This document shows positions 17,826-25,520 of a DNA stretch of 41,400 bases, piece by piece. Source of the stretch: Ensifer sp. LC163 (lineage in GTDB: Bacteria; Pseudomonadota; Alphaproteobacteria; Rhizobiales; Rhizobiaceae); assembly GCF_001695855.1 (NCBI RefSeq), contig NZ_MBSS01000025.1:7501-48900 (forward strand), given 5' to 3'. The position numbers and the translations under genes were made by a program. Positions within the stretch are counted from its first letter, which is position 1. Every line of letters starts with the position of its first letter. The notes under the pieces were generated by a model that was not told the origin of the DNA, made no database searches, and worked only from the letters and a program-made list of their open reading frames with translations.

Positions 17826-18389
17826 TCGAGCTTCGGCCTGGCCTGCCATTCGTGCTGGAGCAGGGCGTAGATGAACTCGTCCCCCCAGGCTCCGTTGAAC
17901 TGATCGTTCTGGATCAGGTGCGCCTCGCGGCGCATGCCCAGGCGCTCGACGACGCCGACGGAGCCCGCGTTGAGTGGATCGAGGCGCGCAAAGATCCGAT
18001 GGAAATTCAGCTTGGAGAAACCCAGGTCGAGCACCGCCCGCATCGCTTCGGTCGCATAGCCCTTGCCCGCAAAAGCCGGGTTGAAGACATAGCCGGTTTC
18101 CGCCTGCCGTGCCGCCTTGCTCGCGAGCTTCAGCAGCACCTCGCCGACGAGCGCCCCATCCTCCCGCCGCTCGACGGCAAAGACCGCGACATCTCCATCC
18201 TCATCCAGACGCGGATTGCTCGCCCTGGCGAATTTTGCGCGCGCGCTGTCCTCGTCCAGCGGATCGGCATAGAGATATGCGGTAGACCTCCGGCAGCCTG
18301 TGATAGGCATGGAACCCGTCGAAATCCTCAGGTGCAAAATGCCGGACCGTCAGGCGGTCGCTGGAAATACGAAGGTCGGAAAGATCCAT
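17807..18389 (-). pseudogene. GNAT acetyltransferase, frameshifted, stop inside RIME
   Basis: This is a RimJ/RimL-type N-acetyltransferase gene broken by one base. From the ATG at 18389 it reads MDLSDLRISSDRLTVRHFAP... to LPEVYR. It must then skip one base (the T at 18278, an extra A on the coding strand) to continue in frame as YLYADPLDEDSARAKF. The rest has the acetyl-CoA-binding pattern GYVFNPAFAGKGYATEAM and ends DYCIIP followed by TAA. Those last residues and the stop are RIME copy C, so the native end was probably displaced. A complete product would have about 193 residues. Either a recent pseudogene or a sequencing error explains the shift. The downstream frame has an ATG at 18337, but no conserved N-terminus. 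Confidence 0.8.
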
Positions 18390-18518
18390 TGCTGTCAAAA
18401 TCCCGGATTGCAAAGATCCGGAGATGGGAAACAACGATCTGTTTTTAAAGGGTGTTTCCGGGATTTCACCCGACGGCACTGAAAATAGCCGACGTGAGGA
18501 GGTATTCCGGCTTGCCGC

Positions 18519-18947
18519 TCAGTTGACCTCGTCGGGCAACACCGGCAGCGGCGCGATAGCGATGCCCTCTTCGAGAAGAGCGACTGCCTCTTCCACGGTC
18601 GCCTGGCCAATGAGACCACGTTCGTCCGCCTCGCCGTAGTGGATCTTGCGGGCCTCTTCGGGAAAGCGGTCGCCGACATCCTCGGCATTTTCACGCACCG
18701 CTTTTACCAGTTCGCGAATCTTGGCGACGGTTTCCTTCTGTGCCTGATCCATGACCAGCGCCCGTGTCGCTTCCTTCTTGCGTGCGGTTGCGATCGACGG
18801 CGTCATCAGCTGTTTGGCAACGGACGTAGAATTGCAGGTGGGACAGGAAACGAGCTTGCGGTCCATCTGGCGTTCAAAGTCGTCACTCGACGAGAACCAG
18901 CCCTCGAAAGCGTGGCCCTGATCGCAGGAAAGCGTGTAGCGGATCAA
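18519..18947 (-). CDS. DUF1178 family protein, probable zinc ribbon
   Basis: A 142-residue protein of the DUF1178 family. The N-terminus carries probable metal ligands: C8 and H12 in MIRYTLSCDQGHAFEGWF, then C35 and C38 in SCPTCNS, a short zinc-ribbon pattern. The C-terminal half is helical and acidic (AENAEDVGDRFPEEARKIHYGE-like). No function is known. Its ATG overlaps the stop of the upstream amidase gene by four bases, so the two are translationally coupled. Confidence 0.88.
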   Translation of the reverse strand: MIRYTLSCDQGHAFEGWFSSSDDFERQMDRKLVSCPTCNSTSVAKQLMTPSIATARKKEATRALVMDQAQKETVAKIRELVKAVRENAEDVGDRFPEEARKIHYGEADERGLIGQATVEEAVALLEEGIAIAPLPVLPDEVN

Positions 18948-19801
18948 GCGGCAACACCTCCCTTGCCAGCGAGCAAGACGTGGTCCAGCGCAAAGCTGCG
19001 CGCGTTCCTGAGGTTCGGGATCTTGGCGCGGGCCGCATGCACGGCAGCCACGTCGATATCTGCCAGGACGATCCCCTCGCCGGCGGCACCCGCCGCAGCA
19101 AGCACCTTGCCCCAGGGGTCGATGATCATCGAATGACCGAAGGTCTCGCGCCCGTCCTCATGCACACCGCCCTGTGCCGCGGCGATGACGAAGAAACCGT
19201 TCTCGATGGCGCGGGCACGCAGCAGGATCTCCCAGTGCGCTTCGCCGGTCTGGCGAGTGAAGGCCGCCGGCACCGACATCACCTGCACACCCGCGACCGC
19301 CTGCTGGCGGAACAGCTCGGGGAAGCGAACGTCGTAGCAGATGGCAAAGCCCAAGGTGCCGAAATCGAGGTCCGCCAGGCGCGCCGTGCTGCCAGGGCTA
19401 TAGGCCGCGCTTTCGCGCCAGCTTTCGCCATTGTCGAGATCGACGTCGAACATATGGATCTTGTCGTAATCGCAGATCTTGGCGCCGTCCGGACCGAACA
19501 GGAAGCCGCGATTGGCGATCTTGCCGTCTGCAAGCGCAATTGGGGTCGACCCGACATGCAGATGAATGCCGAGCTCGCCCGCAAGTGCTGCCGCTTCGCG
19601 CACGATGGTGTCGTTCGCCTCATCCCTGAGCACGGCCCGCAAACCGGCGCGATCGCGCTGGAGCGCTCCGGTCATCTCCGGCGTCTGGACATAGGTCGCC
19701 CCGTGCCCGGCTGCCTCGCGCACCAACCGCGCCATCGTCTCGGCATTTCTTGCCGGATCGACGCCGGAACACATCTGGATCGCGGCAGCCTTGAATGTCA
19801 T
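18944..19801 (-). CDS. Carbon-nitrogen hydrolase (Nit2/omega-amidase-like)
   Basis: A 285-residue member of the nitrilase superfamily with the complete catalytic triad: E42 (TPEMTG), K114 (YDKIHMFDVD) and C155 (GFAICYDVRFPELFR). The KIHMFDVD and ICYDVRFPE segments match the Nit1/Nit2 branch. Omega-amidases of this branch hydrolyse alpha-ketoglutaramate, and Nit1-type members repair deaminated glutathione. The neighbouring glutaredoxin gene makes a link to glutathione attractive, but this is inference. AGGAG precedes the ATG. Confidence 0.9.
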   Translation of the reverse strand: MTFKAAAIQMCSGVDPARNAETMARLVREAAGHGATYVQTPEMTGALQRDRAGLRAVLRDEANDTIVREAAALAGELGIHLHVGSTPIALADGKIANRGFLFGPDGAKICDYDKIHMFDVDLDNGESWRESAAYSPGSTARLADLDFGTLGFAICYDVRFPELFRQQAVAGVQVMSVPAAFTRQTGEAHWEILLRARAIENGFFVIAAAQGGVHEDGRETFGHSMIIDPWGKVLAAAGAAGEGIVLADIDVAAVHAARAKIPNLRNARSFALDHVLLAGKGGVAA

Positions 19802-19917
19802 CGCAGTCGGGCTCCTCGGAGCATTTCAGGGAAACGTACGAAGCGTTTTCCCGTCAGGAAATGCGTAGAAACAGAAAGATAGAGCGCTTCCCTAGCTCTG
19901 TCTAAAGTGGAAACGGT

Positions 19918-20175
19918 TTAGGCGGCGAGCATCTCGTCGAGTTTTCCGGCCCGCTCCAGTGCGTGCAGATCGTCGCAGCCGCCGACATGGATGTCGTTGA
20001 TGAAGATCTGCGGGAAAGTGACCCCGCCATGCGATTTCTCGATCATCTTCTGGCGCACCTGCGGATCGTAAGTCGCATCATGTTCGAGGAACGAGACGCC
20101 CTTGGTTTCCAGAAGCTTTTTTGCAGCCGAGCAATAACCGCAGAACTGACGCGTATAAATAACGACCGAAGCCAT
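19918..20175 (-). CDS. grxC: Glutaredoxin 3
   Basis: An 85-residue class I glutaredoxin with the dithiol active site CGYC (12-15) in IYTRQFCGYCSAAKKLL, the cis-Pro TFPQIF and the GGCDDL glutathione-binding turn. It reduces protein disulfides and glutathione adducts in the cytosol. The start at 20175 has AGGAAAC directly upstream; a longer in-frame start at 20226 would overlap comF and adds unconserved residues. comF lies 47 bases upstream and the amidase 116 bases downstream, so the group is probably co-transcribed. Confidence 0.95.
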   Translation of the reverse strand: MASVVIYTRQFCGYCSAAKKLLETKGVSFLEHDATYDPQVRQKMIEKSHGGVTFPQIFINDIHVGGCDDLHALERAGKLDEMLAA

Positions 20176-20222
20176 GTTTCCTAACCGCTCCTTCACCGGC
20201 AACGATGCCGGACTTCTATTTG

Positions 20223-20999
20223 TCATATAAGACCCGACATGGCTCTTGCAAAGGTTAAAACCGTGACATGTCCGGCCCCCGCCCGCTTCAGTGCGCGCGT
20301 CGCAGCCGTAACGGTGGCGCCGGTCGTATAGACGTCATCGACGAGAACGATGCGTTTTCCGATGAGACCTTGCCTGCCGCTCTCGGCAACGGCAAAGGCG
20401 CCGCGAACATTGTCCTCGCGCGCCTTGGCGTCGAGCCCGACCTGTTTGGTCGTGCGGCGGACGCGGTGAAGCGTTGCCGGAAGATAAGGGCGACCGGACA
20501 GTGCGGCGACGGCGCGGGCAAGCTCCGCCGCCTGGTTGTATTTACGCCCCCACAGCCGGAAGGCATGCAGTGGCACCGGGATGATGGCATCGGCGGAAGC
20601 GACAGCACCGTCGCTCGCCCGGACCATCCATTCCGCCATCATCGGCGCGAGATCGGTACGGTCCCGATATTTCAATCCATGCACCAGTTCACGCGCGATG
20701 CCTTCGTGGACAGCAACAGAGCGCAAGCGGTCGAAGACCGGCGGATCGGCGATCGCCTCTGGCGACATCGCTCCCTCCCCGTGGTCATGGGCAAATGGCA
20801 GGCCGAGGATTTCGCAGTAAGGCCGCTCGATCAATCGAAGCGTCGACCAGCAGGGGGCGCAGACCGCCCGATGGCGGCCCATCAGTCGCCCACAGCCGCA
20901 GCAAACGGGAGGGTAGACGACGTTGACGAGATCGTTGCCGATCCGACGCAGAAAGGTCAGGCACTCCGCCAGCCCAAAATGCCGCTCTTCCCCGTTCAT
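20223..20999 (-). CDS. comF: ComF family phosphoribosyltransferase-like protein
   Basis: A 258-residue ComF/GntX-type protein. An N-terminal four-Cys zinc finger (CCGCG around 33-37, CAPC at 47-50) is followed by the phosphoribosyltransferase signature VLVDDVYTTGATV at about 218-230. ComF is needed for DNA uptake in competent bacteria; in alphaproteobacteria its role is untested, and it may act in DNA or nucleotide metabolism. The ATG at 20999 lacks a good ribosome site. It is divergent from the RIME-led methyltransferase-like gene. Confidence 0.88.
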   Translation of the reverse strand: MNGEERHFGLAECLTFLRRIGNDLVNVVYPPVCCGCGRLMGRHRAVCAPCWSTLRLIERPYCEILGLPFAHDHGEGAMSPEAIADPPVFDRLRSVAVHEGIARELVHGLKYRDRTDLAPMMAEWMVRASDGAVASADAIIPVPLHAFRLWGRKYNQAAELARAVAALSGRPYLPATLHRVRRTTKQVGLDAKAREDNVRGAFAVAESGRQGLIGKRIVLVDDVYTTGATVTAATRALKRAGAGHVTVLTFARAMSGLI

Positions 21000-21050
21000 G
21001 AGGTTGACTTTGCCGTCGTGTGGGTTTCTTTGCAGGACACTGGAACACCC

Positions 21051-21157
21051 TACAGCGCCGCGCGTGTTTTCAGACGCGCAAAGGTCGCTGTAGCACTTTG
21101 AATTTCAGCATGATTTTTCCCTTAAATCGGTTCCGCTCCAGGGAGGCAATCATGCTG
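21051..21157 (+). repeat. RIME1-like repeat, copy D, overlapping a gene start
   Basis: The most diverged copy. The first palindrome is standard. In the second, the outer arms are CAGCATGATT (21106-21115) and AATCATGCTG (21148-21157). These differ from the usual arms at two positions each, and both changes are matched on the opposite arm. The inner right arm, normally CGATTTAAGG, is CGCTCCAGGG followed by AGGC. This creates the GGGAGG ribosome site, and the ATG at 21152 lies in the outer right arm. Confidence 0.8.
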
Positions 21158-22051
21158 TCGGAGCACAGTACCGTGGAAATCATCTTTGACCAGAGCCTTG
21201 TCGAGGCGCACCGTCGCCGGGCGCTGCGTAATGCCGACCCAAAGGCGGCCTTCCTCCTCGATATCGTCGCACAGGAGTTGGCCGACCGCGTCAGCGTGGT
21301 GGAGCGGCAGTTCGACAAGGCAATGGAATTGCACGGCTACACCGGCGCAACGGCGCATCGCCTTCTGGAAACGGGCAAGGTCGGAACGGTCGAGCGGGTG
21401 GAAACCGACCCCGGCTTCGGTACGACCGCCATGCCGGTTGCGATTGCGCCGCTCGAGCGCATCCCCGCCGAGCCCGAGACACTCAATCTTCTCGTCTCCC
21501 CCCTGTCGCTGCATCTCACCAACGACACGCCCGGCGCCTTCATCCAGGCGCGCCGGTCGCTGAAGCCCGACGGGCTTTTTCTGGCGGCAATTCCCGGCAA
21601 TGGAACGCTGAACGAACTGCGCGAGGCGTTGCTTGCCGCCGAGGCCGAGTTGACCGGCGGTGCGAGCCCGCGGGTCATTCCCTTTGCCGACGTTCGCGAC
21701 ATGGGCGCATTGCTGCAACGGGCGGGCTTTGCCCTGCCGGTGGCGGACGCCGAAACCTATACGGTTCGATACGATTCGCTCTTCGCACTCATCCGCGATT
21801 TGCGGGCCATGGGCATGACCAGCCCGCTGGCGGCCCGCAGTCGGACACCGGTGTCCCGGCGCTTTTTCCTGAGGGCTGCGGAAATCTATGCAGAGCGCTT
21901 CTCCGACCCGGACGGCCGCATCCGCGCGACCTTCTCCGTCGTCTACCTCTCCGGTTGGGCGCCGCACGAAAGCCAGCAGAAACCGCTGAAGCCGGGCTCT
22001 GCGAAACAGCGGTTGTCGGAGGCGCTGGGGACGAAGGAAAGACCGGTCTGA
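21152..22051 (+). CDS. Methyltransferase-like protein (BioC/NDUFAF5 type)
   Basis: A 299-residue protein resembling the class I methyltransferases close to BioC and the complex I assembly factor NDUFAF5. The post-core is recognisable: LLVSPLSLHLTNDTPGAFIQARRSLKPDGLFLAAIPG, then GMTSPLAARSRTPVSRRFFLRAAEIY. The SAM-binding motif I is degenerate: where DxGxGxG is expected there is LLETGKVGTVERVETDP, so catalysis is uncertain. The ATG at 21152 is preferred because GGGAGG lies 6 bases upstream and conserved sequence (SEHSTVEIIFDQSLVEAHRR) starts there. Both signals are part of RIME copy D. It is divergent from comF. Confidence 0.8.
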   Translation: MLSEHSTVEIIFDQSLVEAHRRRALRNADPKAAFLLDIVAQELADRVSVVERQFDKAMELHGYTGATAHRLLETGKVGTVERVETDPGFGTTAMPVAIAPLERIPAEPETLNLLVSPLSLHLTNDTPGAFIQARRSLKPDGLFLAAIPGNGTLNELREALLAAEAELTGGASPRVIPFADVRDMGALLQRAGFALPVADAETYTVRYDSLFALIRDLRAMGMTSPLAARSRTPVSRRFFLRAAEIYAERFSDPDGRIRATFSVVYLSGWAPHESQQKPLKPGSAKQRLSEALGTKERPV

Positions 22052-22070
22052 AAACCCGATGATCAGGCCC

Positions 22071-22244
22071 TCAGTTTTGCGAATCCAGGAACGTCGTTGT
22101 CAGCAGATTGAAAAGAGACAGGAGTGCGTCTCTTAGTTGCTCCGCGCCAAGAAGCAGGCTGAGGCAAATCAGGCCAGCGATAAGCCCATACTCCACGGCA
22201 GTGGCCGCACTACTATCGCGAATAAGGCGCTTCAGCGTGTTCAT
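22071..22244 (-). CDS. Flp/Fap-type pilin
   Basis: A 57-residue protein: a short basic leader (MNTLKRLIRDSSA), then ATAVEYGLIAGLICLSLLLG, the class IVb prepilin core with the invariant Glu at +5 and Tyr at +6, then a short amphipathic tail. Flp pilins are cleaved by a TadV/CpaA peptidase and assembled by the Tad machinery for surface attachment. No tad/cpa genes are nearby, so this is an orphan pilin. Residue -1 is Ala where Gly is almost universal. GGGA lies about 6 bases upstream of the ATG. The stop lies 19 bases from the converging methyltransferase-like gene. Confidence 0.82.
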   Translation of the reverse strand: MNTLKRLIRDSSAATAVEYGLIAGLICLSLLLGAEQLRDALLSLFNLLTTTFLDSQN

Positions 22245-22318
22245 ATGTTCCCAACCCGGTTGGAACTCACTTCCCGACCGGCAGACACGCAGGGAACCAC
22301 TCCGACGCGCCGCCCAGA

Positions 22319-22597
22319 TCAGCAGCCACTCTTGCTGCCGTCAGCATCGATGATGCAGACCGCACCCGGCATTTCCTGAAGCACGCTGCGGCGCACAGTA
22401 TAGCGCTTCGTCGTGCCGTTCGAAGGGATCGAGCCGGTCGAAATATTGTCGTAGTCCACCGGCGTATTCGCCAGCATGCGCTTGTCCGTCTTCGAGGACA
22501 GCATCGGCGTCAGGATCAGCGTCAGCGCGATCACGGCCGTTCCAAACAACAGCGACAGATTGAGCACGCCTGTCCGGCGGGACTGGCTCGTCACCAT
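22319..22597 (-). CDS. Small single-span membrane protein, unknown
   Basis: A 92-residue protein I cannot assign. A short polar N-terminus (MVTSQSRRTG) leads into one hydrophobic span, VLNLSLLFGTAVIALTLILTPML (about 11-33), then a polar domain with STGSIPSNGTTKRYTVRRSV and Cys residues near the end (AVCIIDADGSKSGC). Two Cys could form a disulfide if the domain is periplasmic. AGGAGAAGG directly upstream of the ATG at 22597 is strong and decides the start over one 141 bases upstream. It lies 74 bases upstream of the pilin gene on the same strand, so the two may be co-transcribed. Confidence 0.72.
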   Translation of the reverse strand: MVTSQSRRTGVLNLSLLFGTAVIALTLILTPMLSSKTDKRMLANTPVDYDNISTGSIPSNGTTKRYTVRRSVLQEMPGAVCIIDADGSKSGC

Positions 22598-22819
22598 GTC
22601 CTTCTCCTGAACCGTCCTCCAGAAATCGTCGTCTACCATCCCAGCCTCACAAACGCATAAGGTGCGGCGAACGGGAGCATCCTTCCCAAGCTTCGTTCTG
22701 CCACATTGCCCGAAACCGATACGCCGTTCGCTGAACATACGTACCGAAACTGAATTGAGGTTATCTTTGCGGGAGGGAGATAAACGATCAATTAATAATC
22801 GGTCGGTTTTTGGGTAGGT

Positions 22820-23233
22820 TCAGAGCAAATCCATCAGAAATGGGATAAGTGGCTCGTCGGCAGGAGGCATCGGGTAGTCGCGCAGCGCCTTGGAGCGCAC
22901 CCATTTGATCGCCTGGCCCTCCCGCCCGATCGCCACGCCTTCATAGCGCCGGCAGACGTAAAGCGGCATCAGCAGATGGAAATCGTCGTAGGTGTGGCTG
23001 GCGAAGGTCAGCGGCGCCAGACACGCGACCTTGGTCTGGATGCCAAGCTCTTCGTCCAACTCGCGGATCAGCGTTTCCTCCGGCGTCTCGCCGGGCTCCA
23101 CCTTGCCGCCGGGAAACTCCCAAAGGCCGGCAAGCGATTTGCCTTCAGGGCGCTGCGCCAGAAGGATTCGGCCGTCGGAATCCACCAGCGCGCAGGCAGC
23201 GACGAGGACGATCTTCTTTCCGTTGGCGTCCAT
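22820..23233 (-). CDS. mutT: MutT-type Nudix hydrolase
   Basis: A 137-residue Nudix protein with an exact Nudix box at 43-65 (GKVEPGETPEETLIRELDEELGI pattern, GX5EX7REUXEEXGU). LAQRPEGKSLAGLWEFPGG before it is typical of MutT, which hydrolyses 8-oxo-dGTP to keep oxidised guanine out of DNA. It starts 3 bases after the GNAT stop, so it is translated from the same transcript as that gene. Confidence 0.92.
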   Translation of the reverse strand: MDANGKKIVLVAACALVDSDGRILLAQRPEGKSLAGLWEFPGGKVEPGETPEETLIRELDEELGIQTKVACLAPLTFASHTYDDFHLLMPLYVCRRYEGVAIGREGQAIKWVRSKALRDYPMPPADEPLIPFLMDLL

Positions 23234-23236
23234 GGA

Positions 23237-24055
23237 TCAGGCCTTCGGCGTGCGATAGAGATAGGTGTAGACGTCTGAGAAGCCGGCACCGCGATAGAGC
23301 GCCAGCGCCGCCTCGTTGTCTGCCTCGACCTGCAACCAGACCTTCTTGGCGCCGCGTAGCCGCGCCCAGCGCAGCGAAACGTCGAGCATGGCCTTGCCCA
23401 CCCCCTGTCGGCGGAAGTGTTCGTCAACGGCAAACAGCATGATACCGGCGAGATCGTTGTCCTGAACGACAAGCGACACCGCCGTCGGGCCGCTCTCCAC
23501 ATCCTCGAAAAGAAACAGACCGCTTTCCGGCTTGATGGAATTGATGATCTCGGCGAGCGCCGCCTTGGTCTTGGGATCTTCCCTGCCGATGCGGATGCGC
23601 GCGTCGACGAAGCGGCCGACATCCTTGATCGGCAAATGGTCTATGCCATCGCCGAAGTCGCGCTCGGCGATATCAGCCATCATCACGATGCTATGGGAGA
23701 AGGCAGTCCAGCCTTCGGCATCCATGTGTGCGATCAGCTGCGGCGGCGTCAACGGCGTCTGCCGCACGGTCAGCGGCCGGCCGTAATCGGCAAAGCGTCG
23801 GGCGGCTTTTTCCAATCGGACGGGGATGTCGCGGTAATCGGAGGGATCGAGCGGGTTGACCGAATTGAGGCGCTTGGAATCGTGGCCGGCATTCAGCCGG
23901 ATCAGCCAGCTGCCGTCATAGTGAACCGACGCTGCCGGCCAGGCGCGAAAACCGACGGCCTCAAGCCGCCGCACGCTCGGAAGATCAACCATGCGCTTGT
24001 CCTTGCCTTCAGCCGTAGCATCGCCTGCGCTCGGCTGAGTGTCGATCGATGTCAT
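23237..24055 (-). CDS. GNAT family N-acetyltransferase
   Basis: A 272-residue protein with a C-terminal GNAT domain. The acetyl-CoA loop is DEHFRRQGVGKAML (Q/RxxGxG/A) and motif B is VEADNEAALALYRGAGF. The N-terminal 120 residues (SVRRLEAVGFRAWPAASVHYDGSWLIRLN) are typical of a rhizobial group with no tested substrate. It is nested between argJ and mutT, so it may belong to the same transcript; no metabolic role can be deduced. GGGGG lies upstream of the ATG. Confidence 0.88.
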   Translation of the reverse strand: MTSIDTQPSAGDATAEGKDKRMVDLPSVRRLEAVGFRAWPAASVHYDGSWLIRLNAGHDSKRLNSVNPLDPSDYRDIPVRLEKAARRFADYGRPLTVRQTPLTPPQLIAHMDAEGWTAFSHSIVMMADIAERDFGDGIDHLPIKDVGRFVDARIRIGREDPKTKAALAEIINSIKPESGLFLFEDVESGPTAVSLVVQDNDLAGIMLFAVDEHFRRQGVGKAMLDVSLRWARLRGAKKVWLQVEADNEAALALYRGAGFSDVYTYLYRTPKA

Positions 24056-24143
24056 CTGCTTACCCCCAGGTCAGACCAGTCGTCGGCGATACAAGCAACC
24101 CGGGAGCAGCAAGCAGCCCCGCGAACGGTTGCCCGTGAATCCG

Positions 24144-25385
24144 TCAGCTTCTGTAGTCGCCGTTGATCTCGACATATTCCTTGGTGAGGTCGCAGGTAAA
24201 GACCGTCGCACGTCCGGAACCGAGGCCGATATCGACGCGGATCGGGATATCCTGCGCCTTCATGACTGCGGTGGCGGCCGCTTCCGAATAGGTAGGATCG
24301 CGCTCGCCCTCGACAGCGACGCGCACATCGCCGAACCAGATCGCCAGCCGGTCGCGCTCTGCCATCTCGCCGGATTTGCCGACGGCCATGACCACCCGCC
24401 CCCAATTGGCGTCCTCGCCGGCAACCGCAGTCTTGACCAGCGGCGAGTTGGCGATCGAAAGCGCGATGCGCTTGGCAGCCGCGTCGTTCTCGGCACCTTC
24501 CACCGTGACGGCAACCATCTTGCGCGCACCTTCGCCGTCGCGAACCACCTGGAGAGCCAGATCGCGCAGCAGGTCGTTGAGTGCCGCCCGGAAGGCGTCG
24601 AGCTTCGCATCGGATGCATCCGTCATCTTCTGCTGGCCATCGCCGGCGGCGGCACCGGTCGCAAACAGCATCAGCGTATCCGACGTCGAGGTATCGCTGT
24701 CGACAGTGACCGAATTGAACGTCGGGCCGACGCCAGCCGAAAGCAGCGCCTGCAGTGCCGCCGGTGCAATGTCGGCGTCGGTGACGACGAAGGAAAGCAT
24801 CGTCGCCATATCAGGCGCGATCATGCCTGCGCCCTTGGCGATGCCGTTGATCGTCACCTTCACGCCGCCGATCTCGGCACTGCGGGTGGCGACCTTCGGA
24901 TAGGTGTCCGTGGTCATGATCGCCTTGGCCGCCTCGAACCAGAAGTCTTGGCGGCCGGCAACCGCGAGATCGTCGAGCACGCCTGCGAACTTCGTCGCAT
25001 CCAGCGGTTCGCCGATGACGCCGGTCGAGGCCAGGAACACCTCGCTCTCGGCGCAACCGACGGCCTTCGCCGCCGACTTCGCGGTCAGCTCCGTCGCCTC
25101 GCGGCCCTTCTTGCCGGTGAAGGCATTGGCATTGCCGGAATTAACGACGACTGCGCGCGCAACGCCGCCGCCAAGGTTCTGGCGGCAGAAGTCGACAGGC
25201 GCAGAGGGGCACTTGGAGCGCGTGAACACGCCGGCAACGGCAGCAGGCTGGTCGAAAACCATCATCAGCACGTCGGTACGGTTCTTGTACTTGATGCCGG
25301 CAGCGGCAGTTGCCATGCGAACACCGCGCAAAGCGGGCATTTCGGCAAAGGTTTTCGGAGCGAGCGGAGAGACGGAACCGGACAT
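24144..25385 (-). CDS. argJ: Bifunctional ornithine acetyltransferase / N-acetylglutamate synthase
   Basis: A 413-residue ArgJ that transfers acetyl from N-acetylornithine to glutamate, and may also use acetyl-CoA, in the cyclic arginine pathway. The precursor cleaves itself before T195 in [16 protein letters not shown]; the new N-terminal Thr is the nucleophile. [15 protein letters not shown] and the C-terminal [16 protein letters not shown] are family motifs. The start at 25385 ([10 protein letters not shown]) is chosen over one 84 bases upstream because conserved sequence starts there; AGG is the only ribosome site. Confidence 0.95.
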   Translation of the reverse strand: MSGSVSPLAPKTFAEMPALRGVRMATAAAGIKYKNRTDVLMMVFDQPAAVAGVFTRSKCPSAPVDFCRQNLGGGVARAVVVNSGNANAFTGKKGREATELTAKSAAKAVGCAESEVFLASTGVIGEPLDATKFAGVLDDLAVAGRQDFWFEAAKAIMTTDTYPKVATRSAEIGGVKVTINGIAKGAGMIAPDMATMLSFVVTDADIAPAALQALLSAGVGPTFNSVTVDSDTSTSDTLMLFATGAAAGDGQQKMTDASDAKLDAFRAALNDLLRDLALQVVRDGEGARKMVAVTVEGAENDAAAKRIALSIANSPLVKTAVAGEDANWGRVVMAVGKSGEMAERDRLAIWFGDVRVAVEGERDPTYSEAAATAVMKAQDIPIRVDIGLGSGRATVFTCDLTKEYVEINGDYRS

Positions 25386-25477
25386 GGCAAACCTGCGTGA
25401 AGACCGTGGGATCAAGGTGGCGTTGCGACAAATGCCCGATCGGCTTTTGGGGCCGTCGGGCATCGACAAGAAACGTT

Positions 25478-25515
25478 GACCGGCGAACCTTGCCCTCAGA
25501 CAGGGCCCGCCGGTC
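25478..25515 (-). terminator. Hairpin after the parvulin gene
   Basis: GACCGGCG and CGCCGGTC pair around a nested GCCCT/AGGGC stem, a few bases past the parvulin stop. On the minus strand it is followed by AACGTTTCTT, so there is only a weak T-tract. It separates the parvulin gene from argJ. Confidence 0.55.
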
Positions 25516-25520
25516 GAAAG

